The notes under the pieces: model-generated
Database searches by the model: none
Told to the model about the DNA's origin: nothing
What the model saw: the letters and a program-made list of their open reading frames with translations, nothing else
Program-made: the position numbers and the translations under genes
Assembly (NCBI GenBank): GCA_013368315.1
Contig: JAACJM010000001.1
Location: forward strand, 1,116,001-1,180,000
Length of the DNA: 64,000 nt
DNA from: Tetrapyrgos nigripes
Taxonomy: Eukaryota; Basidiomycota; Agaricomycetes; Agaricales; Campanellaceae
Direction of reading: 5' to 3'
Part shown: positions 59,033 to 64,000 of the stretch, in pieces
Position numbering within the stretch: the first letter of the stretch is position 1
Layout: each line of letters opens with the position of its first letter

Positions 59033-60086
59033 ATGCCTGCTCTTGAGCGCGGTGCTGCATGCGACGTCTGCTACGAAGTGTACGATAAAGCGCAGAGGGT
59101 ACCTAGCATGATACCATGCGGCCATATGTTCTGTTCCCAGTACGTCTATTGTCCTTGCTGTGGTACAATGTCTCTCTGATTCTTATTGTTGTATATAAGT
59201 ACAGATGCTTGAACCAGATTTCCTCTCAGGCAAGAATCTCTTATCAAGCAGCCTTGAAATGTCCCATGTGCCGCGCACCATTCAGGGCGACCGACATCGT
59301 GAGGCTGCTTGTAGATGTACACGCAGTAGATGAGGCATCTATCGTTGCGGCATCTTCAGCTGCTCATCCACAGACTCGGACAAGCCAGGCGCAGCGTAAC
59401 GCTCCCGACGCTCCGAACAACATAAGACGCACCGAGGCATTTCAAGCCGCCACTGATACACAGACTCAGACAAGCCAAACCCAGCGTAACGCACCTGCCA
59501 CTCCTACCAACGTACAACCCACTGCGGTATCCCAATCCACCAATTCACAGACACAGACCAGCCAGGCTCAGTACATGATCACCCCTCCTCCATTCTTTCC
59601 TTCGAACATGGTGCAGCAGATGCAGAAACTAAATTATACTTTGGGCATGCTAGGGCAACCCTCGTACAGTGCCTCATATCCGCGTCAGCTGCAAGATTAT
59701 ATCTCGGACCTCTCGTCCTTTCTTCAGTGGAATGGACACGGTCATGATATATCTATGGTACGACGATTCCTTCCCAAACCAGATCACATCTTCAAACTTG
59801 ATCCTAATTTGGCTTACAGGTGCTCCCCTACAGGCGACAACTAAGTCTATTGCTACGCCTCAAAGCCGCTTGGGATGCAGGATTGGTGGAGATTAATCAC
59901 CTCGGGTCTCTGGTGCGAAGTTTTGCTCAAGGTGACGCCTACTATGTGGAAAGTTTTGTCGAGCAGACAATGCGGAATGGTCCGGTATACTCTCCCTCAG
60001 GTACAGTGTGGCCTCAGATTACGCTTGTCCAACATTCAGTTAACTTTGGCTACCTAGCGATACAAGCTGGGTGGCTTGTCGTATAA
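59033..60086 (+). CDS. RING-type zinc finger protein (putative E3 ubiquitin ligase)
   Basis: Exons 59033-59139, 59205-59757 and 59820-60086 give 308 aa. The N-terminal RING (residues about 10-55) reads ACDVCYEVY, PCGHMFCSQCL, LKCPMCRAPF: a C3HC4 finger split by the first intron inside the CSQ/CL turn. The middle region has three imperfect copies of a TQTSQAQRNAP-like unit (59.36-59.57 kb), rich in Gln/Thr. The C-terminal exon (RRQLSLLLRLKAAWDAGLVEINHLGSLVRSFAQGDA) is helical and unrecognised. A TATAAA box at 58974-58979 lies 54 bp before the ATG. Such small RING proteins with Gln-rich linkers often belong to expanded, fast-evolving agaric families; the decayed copy nearby supports local duplication. 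Confidence 0.75.
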
Positions 60087-60570
60087 CTTCAGGTGGGTCA
60101 AGGACTGAATCAATGATTAAACTCGTCCACCAGGTCGTCGTCTGAATACGACATTTTCGCTCCTTCCTGTTGTTTTCTTTCTTTTCCTATTCTATCATTT
60201 CATTTGCACAGATCTCTGTACACTAGGTAGGATAGGATAGCGATGTAAGCAGTACAACAAATACGTACATCTAGGATAGGATTCAAGTTTTTTCTCTCCA
60301 CTGCGCCTTTAGATAAAAATGCCAAGGGTCAGAAACAGGCGCCTGCACTCTGCAGTTGAACAGGATTCACAGGCATGCAAGGGGTGGCGCGTTGCGTCCC
60401 GTTCGAGTTTTATAGGCACCTATATGGACGTCCTACAGAGGATGTCTTCAGCAAACCGGGACCAGCGCACAAACGGTCGAAGTTCAACCGTATCACAATC
60501 TCAAGTTCTGTACACATCAGTTAGCAACTCTTTGTATTTAATAAAAGGCACAACAGAGAAATACGTACAA
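60087..60570. other. Intergenic, convergent 3' ends of RING and C2H2 genes
   Basis: 484 bp with TAGGATAGGATAG-like short repeats near 60226-60241. No gene recognised. Confidence 0.35.
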
Positions 60571-60964
60571 TTACTGATTCCAAGTAACAATATCTTTATC
60601 GTCGTCTGTGTCATGGTCCCGTTTACGGTGCAGCATCAGTCTGTCACGAGTCGGAAACAAACGATTGCAATCTAGAAGATGAGGGTTCGAATAATCATCA
60701 CTAAAAGACTGCTGTAGATTCACTTTGAAGGGCACAGATAAAAAGAGCCGTCCTAGAAGTAAAGAGATGAGAACGAGATTCGGAAGTCGAGTAAATGAAC
60801 ACACTCTTCAGGAGAAGTGACTTTGGCGAGAGACTGAGCAGCTTCAAGACCAGCAGGAGTTGTTGACGCTAACAGCTATGATTGAGAATAAGATAACAAA
60901 GACAAGTAGAAGAATTACCGTCTTGAAGAGCGGGCTGTGAAGGCAGCACAGAAGGAAGTGGCAT
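60571..60964 (-). CDS. Small C2H2-type zinc finger protein
   Basis: ATG at 60964 opens MPLPSVLPSQPALQD; a first intron (donor at 60918) joins to ASTTPAGLEAAQSLAKVTSPEEC, and a second intron of about 89 bp joins to SFSDDYSNPHLLDCNRLFPTRDRLMLHRKRDH. The finger uses Cys-x15-Cys-x12-His-x4-His. The second junction is inferred from the finger and from frame; a 48-bp GT-AG option there leads to a stop. Total about 84 aa. Conserved CNRLFPTRDRLMLHRKRDH suggests a genuine family, but its role is unknown. The start is 11 bp from that of the divergent lipase gene. Confidence 0.55.
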
Positions 60965-60975
60965 GATCTAATGGC

Positions 60976-62694
60976 ATGGATGTGATCCGATACGTCATGT
61001 CAACGAACGAGCCTCGACTTCGGTGGTTAGGCACTTGGTCGCCCTATAGACGTTCTGGCTCTCACTCTCCTACTTCTCTTGAAGCAGCCTCAGCACACTC
61101 ACTCCAGGAAGCTCTCCGCGAAAATCTTCCTCAGCATCCATCCCCAGTTCGACTACGACAACCACCTCTTCTCAACTCACTCACAAGATCCACTCTACCA
61201 ACCGCAACTTTATCCCAGTCTTCCAGCTCAAGTCCGACATCAATATCTCATAGAATATCTCCTTCCAAAACCTCCTTGGACTCACTGCGTTCCGTCTCGC
61301 GGAGAGACTCTACAATACGTTCTACGCATACCAAAGCCGCTGCACCAGAAGCAGAGTCTAGCTCGGGTCTCAATCTAGGATGGTGGTTTCAGTATGGGAA
61401 TAAAGACAATGTAGACAGTCTGCTGGAGAAGGAGGACCGTGCAGATACTGTGCTAGAAGAGCAGGAGAGAATACGCAGGAAATGTCGGTTCTTGGTTTTC
61501 CTCATCGCGCTCTCTTTACTGAAACGTTTCCTTTCAAGATCGTTCGCCGAAGAATCCAGTCGTATTCTGCCATGGTCTTCTAGGTTTCGATTCCGTTACC
61601 ATTGGCCCTGCGATAGCACCTATGCAGGTGACTCACTGGCGAGGCATCAAGGAAGTTTTGGAGGCAAATGGTACAGAGGTCCTCATCACCCGTGTCCCTG
61701 CTACAAGTAGTCCATACGATAGAGCCAGAGTACTCGAAGAAAAGATATCTGAGACCTATCCCGGCCGCAGTGTCCATCTTATAGGTATGTCAAGTCGATT
61801 CCTCCTACTGATAATATTCTGACATCATACCTAGGGCACAGTATGGGAGGAATAGACTGCAGATATCTTACTACCCATCTCACCTACCGCAAATTCTCAG
61901 TCCTATCCGTCACTACCATCGCTTCTCCTCACCGAGGCTCCTCTTTCGCTGATCATTTCCTCGAAACACTGGGACGTGAACGCATGCCTTCCTTCCTACA
62001 GTTCCTAGACCTCTTACCCAACGGTGGCGGTGACGGAAAAGCTTTCGAATGCCTCACCATCGAAAGCATGCGCAAGTTCAACGAGACGGTCCCAGACATC
62101 CCTGGCGTCAAATATTTCAGCTGGGGTGCAGTCTACGATCCCGGATTTGTCGACACGTGGAAATGGCCGCATTCCGTCGTGTTGGAGAAGGAGGGTCCAA
62201 ATGATGGATTGGTGTCTGTCCACTCAGCCAAGTGGGGGAAGTATCTCGGTACATTGCAGGTATGTCAAGTCTATTCCTCCTACTGATAGGATTCTGACGC
62301 GATGGGACGTAATGAGAACGTTTCCCATCTGGACTTGGTAGGGTGGACCAATACAGCGAGATACAAGTGGGCAGAGATGACGGGGAGGGAGATCAAGTTC
62401 CGACCAGCAACTTTTTATTTGGGAATAGCTGACATGTTGGCTAAAGAGGTGGAAGGACAAACTGAGGGTGAGGGCGAGGGAGAAGGGGATGAGGCTGGAA
62501 GAGGTGCAGATGTGGTACCTCCGGACTCTCCTGCACAAAGCTCATCGTCACATAGCAACTTTGCCAGCGGCGAGAGTAGGCAGGGTGAGGCTTCTAATCC
62601 AGGCGAGACGATCATGACTTTTGCTAGTCGAGAAGGTAACGACATCAACGAGGACGATACTGTGGTCGTACGGGGACCACAACAAGGACGATGA
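60976..62694 (+). CDS. Triacylglycerol lipase-like alpha/beta hydrolase
   Basis: Exons 60976-61483, 61539-61784, 61835-62259 and 62317-62694 give 518 aa. The N-terminal third is Ser/Pro-rich and basic, possibly a targeting region. The hydrolase core reads NPVVFCHGLLGFDSVTIGPAIAP (oxyanion hole), a nucleophile elbow LIGHSMGGIDCRYL, ASPHRGSSFADHFLE, an acid near EGPNDGLVSVHSAKWG and the catalytic His in NVSHLDLVGWTN. This matches bacterial-type lipases of the LipA/LipB group found in fungi, which hydrolyse acylglycerols. The acidic, Gly/Glu-rich C-terminus (62.45-62.69 kb) is disordered. The second and third introns are near-identical in sequence. ATG 60997 is an alternative start. Confidence 0.85.
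61785..61834 (+). repeat. Lipase intron 2, copy A of a duplicated intron
   Basis: Shares about 36 of its first 39 bases with intron 3 (62260-62316), from the GTATGTCAAGTC donor through CCTCCTACTGAT to the ATTCTGAC branch region. The 3' ends diverge. Confidence 0.85.
62260..62316 (+). repeat. Lipase intron 3, copy B of a duplicated intron
   Basis: Homologous to intron 2 of the same gene through its first 39 bases. Its acceptor (TAATGAG) is weak, but it keeps the catalytic-His exon in frame. Confidence 0.8.
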
Positions 62695-63306
62695 TGCTAA
62701 TCTCATCAGTCAATATAGCCTACTAATGCACATATTATTACATACCAGTATCGATTATACATATACCTCTCAGGATTAGTGTACGGTTCATAATCTCATA
62801 GTCAGTTTTCTTTGTATGATTAGCCCAGAAAGCAATATGTGCTCGAAGAGTTCGTGTCCGTCCGGAAAAACCGTGAAGGCTGGTAATGGGAGGGGGGGAG
62901 AAGCTAGTATAGGTGGAGGGACAAATGTTGCCAGCTGAATAGCAGAGCGGTCAGAGACATAACACTGGGGAATGATCAGCGTATACACCTGGAGACAAGA
63001 ATTGAATTACAATGCACATCGGAGAACTGAAGATCGTGTTCCATTAGCACATACGGAGATGGAAGACCGTAGTTTTACTGACCCGTCATCCAGAGTAGTT
63101 CGACAATCCCAACGGAGTGAAACATTTCCTAGCCTCCAATACCAGTGTTTCTAGAAATCGACCCCTTCAACACATAAAGAATAGAAGAGCCGCAGCACCA
63201 CTCACCTGAGACTGATCGGCGTTAAGAAGACAGTTTGAGAGGCGAGAGTAAACATTGCCCATAGTCACTATTCCCCTTTCTTGATTGAGTGACAGCCTGA
63301 ACGACT

Positions 63307-63534
63307 TCAATCATGAATCACTTGAGATAAATGATACACCCACTCAAATTGAGCAACAAAAAGGTCCTCGCCTTCGATGTCGGTTAGCATCTCTAGAGTT
63401 GTGGTGTAAGAAATAGGGAGAAATGGATCAAGATTCATTGAGACAGATATTTTGTAGGTAGGACCAGGCGCGTCATCTGGAGGAATAAGGTGCATAGAGT
63501 TTGATTCTTGAGACCATGGCGTAAAGATATACAC
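63307..63534 (-). CDS. Exon of an unresolved minus-strand gene
   Basis: A coding-like exon reads IFTPWSQESNSMHLIPPDDAPGP, then ISVSMNLDPFLPISYTTTLEML and DIEGEDLFVAQFE, with sense-like composition. A neighbouring segment (63.19-63.29 kb) can be read as MGNVYSRLSNCLLNADQSQ before a GTGAGT donor. I cannot join the pieces in one frame and recognise no family. The gene probably spans about 62.8-63.76 kb, with its start near the MSLHSHSDSLPEYEF-type leader around 63750. Upstream it diverges from S-formylglutathione hydrolase. Confidence 0.35.
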   Translation of the reverse strand: MYIFTPWSQESNSMHLIPPDDAPGPTYKISVSMNLDPFLPISYTTTLEMLTDIEGEDLFVAQFEWVYHLSQVIHD

Positions 63535-63843
63535 CAGAGGGATCTGAGGCCGAGTATGGCGAGTATAGCTGGAGAATTTGAAAGAAAGATAATTAGGGAC
63601 GACCTAGAGTGTTACGAGACAGGTGCATTACAGTGGAGGCCGCTGAGATTGGGACACAGTGTACCTGTGAAGATATGTCAAGCTGAGGATAACAAGACGA
63701 AGAATTCGTACTCTGGCAATGAGTCGGAGTGAGAGTGAAGGCTCATGAGTATTTTATCTCCGTTTGTCTTATCTTGAGAATTCAAATGACGTCGAAGTCA
63801 AGTTATCGATCACTGTCATCTCATTCCTTTCAACTCTTTCACA

Positions 63844-64000
63844 ATGTCTGAAGCTCTCGAGAAAGTCTCTTCTAACAGAGCCTTTGAAGGTGAAATCATC
63901 AAGTACAAATTCAAGGTACCTCTTTTCTTTTAGGTTTCTTTCTCGACTCATCTGAAACCACTATACTTAGTCGGCCACTCTTGGCGGTCTGTCTGCAAAT
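63844..64000 (+). CDS. S-formylglutathione hydrolase (esterase D), 5' end only
   Basis: Exon 1 (63844-63915) encodes MSEALEKVSSNRAFEGEI and IKYKFK; a 55-bp intron leads to SATLGGLSAN at the window edge. The SSNRAFEG...KYKFKSATLGG start matches eukaryotic esterase D, which hydrolyses S-formylglutathione to formate in formaldehyde detoxification, cytosolic. Catalytic residues lie outside the window. Confidence 0.8.

Noticed and set aside
58833..59111. Open frame overlapping the right arm of the inverted repeat and the RING exon
   Set aside because: Different frame from the RING motif, which is clearly the coding one; it runs through the repeat arm.

Overview
The window is nuclear DNA from a filamentous basidiomycete fungus, most likely Agaricomycotina. 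Genes are dense, sit on both strands, and are cut by many introns of about 43-65 bp with GT-AG ends. Neighbours include a Mit1/CHD-type remodeller, a Tea1/Kel1-type kelch protein, fungal Zn2Cys6 and homeodomain regulators and a GT21 ceramide glucosyltransferase. I cannot name the species. Start-to-stop models rebuilt exon by exon keep frame in the genes I could add up (thiolase 415 aa, SNF2/RING 1271 aa, RNase III-like 347 aa, glucosylceramide synthase 455 aa, LDAH-like 323 aa, RING 308 aa, lipase 518 aa).

Layout. 0-6 kb: a membrane-anchored heparinase-fold protein (3' end outside the window), a peroxisomal 3-ketoacyl-CoA thiolase and an RNase III-like/dsRBD protein. 6-17 kb: a SNF2/RING ATPase with SUMO-interacting motifs, a ThrE/Prm10 membrane transporter and a Zn2Cys6 transcription factor. 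17-32.6 kb, a trafficking and lipid block: YOP1/REEP, exocyst SEC3, a homeodomain protein, ceramide glucosyltransferase, TatD nuclease, exocyst SEC8 and a lipid-droplet hydrolase. 32.7-48.4 kb: CHD/Mit1 remodeller, a low-complexity protein and the kelch/coiled-coil polarity protein. 48.6-55 kb: RRP5 and SF3A2 share a 115-bp divergent promoter. 55-61 kb is the accessory part: an orphan membrane protein, a decayed single-pass receptor-like gene, a RING-exon fragment, a nested inverted-repeat element and an intact RING gene. 61-64 kb: a small C2H2 protein, a lipase, an unresolved minus-strand gene and the first exons of S-formylglutathione hydrolase.

The most unusual signals are in gene structure. 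The thiolase has an AT-AC intron and a 7-nt exon. Four further genes need exons of 8-9 nt to rebuild conserved motifs. The lipase carries two near-identical introns. A 58.2-58.9 kb hairpin element contains a second hairpin inside one arm. SEC3 appears to be broken by one base in a homopolymer. Two divergent gene pairs have start codons only 8 and 11 bp apart. I saw no CRISPR array, rRNA, convincing tRNA or complete transposase. All calls come from reading the sequence; no database search was run.
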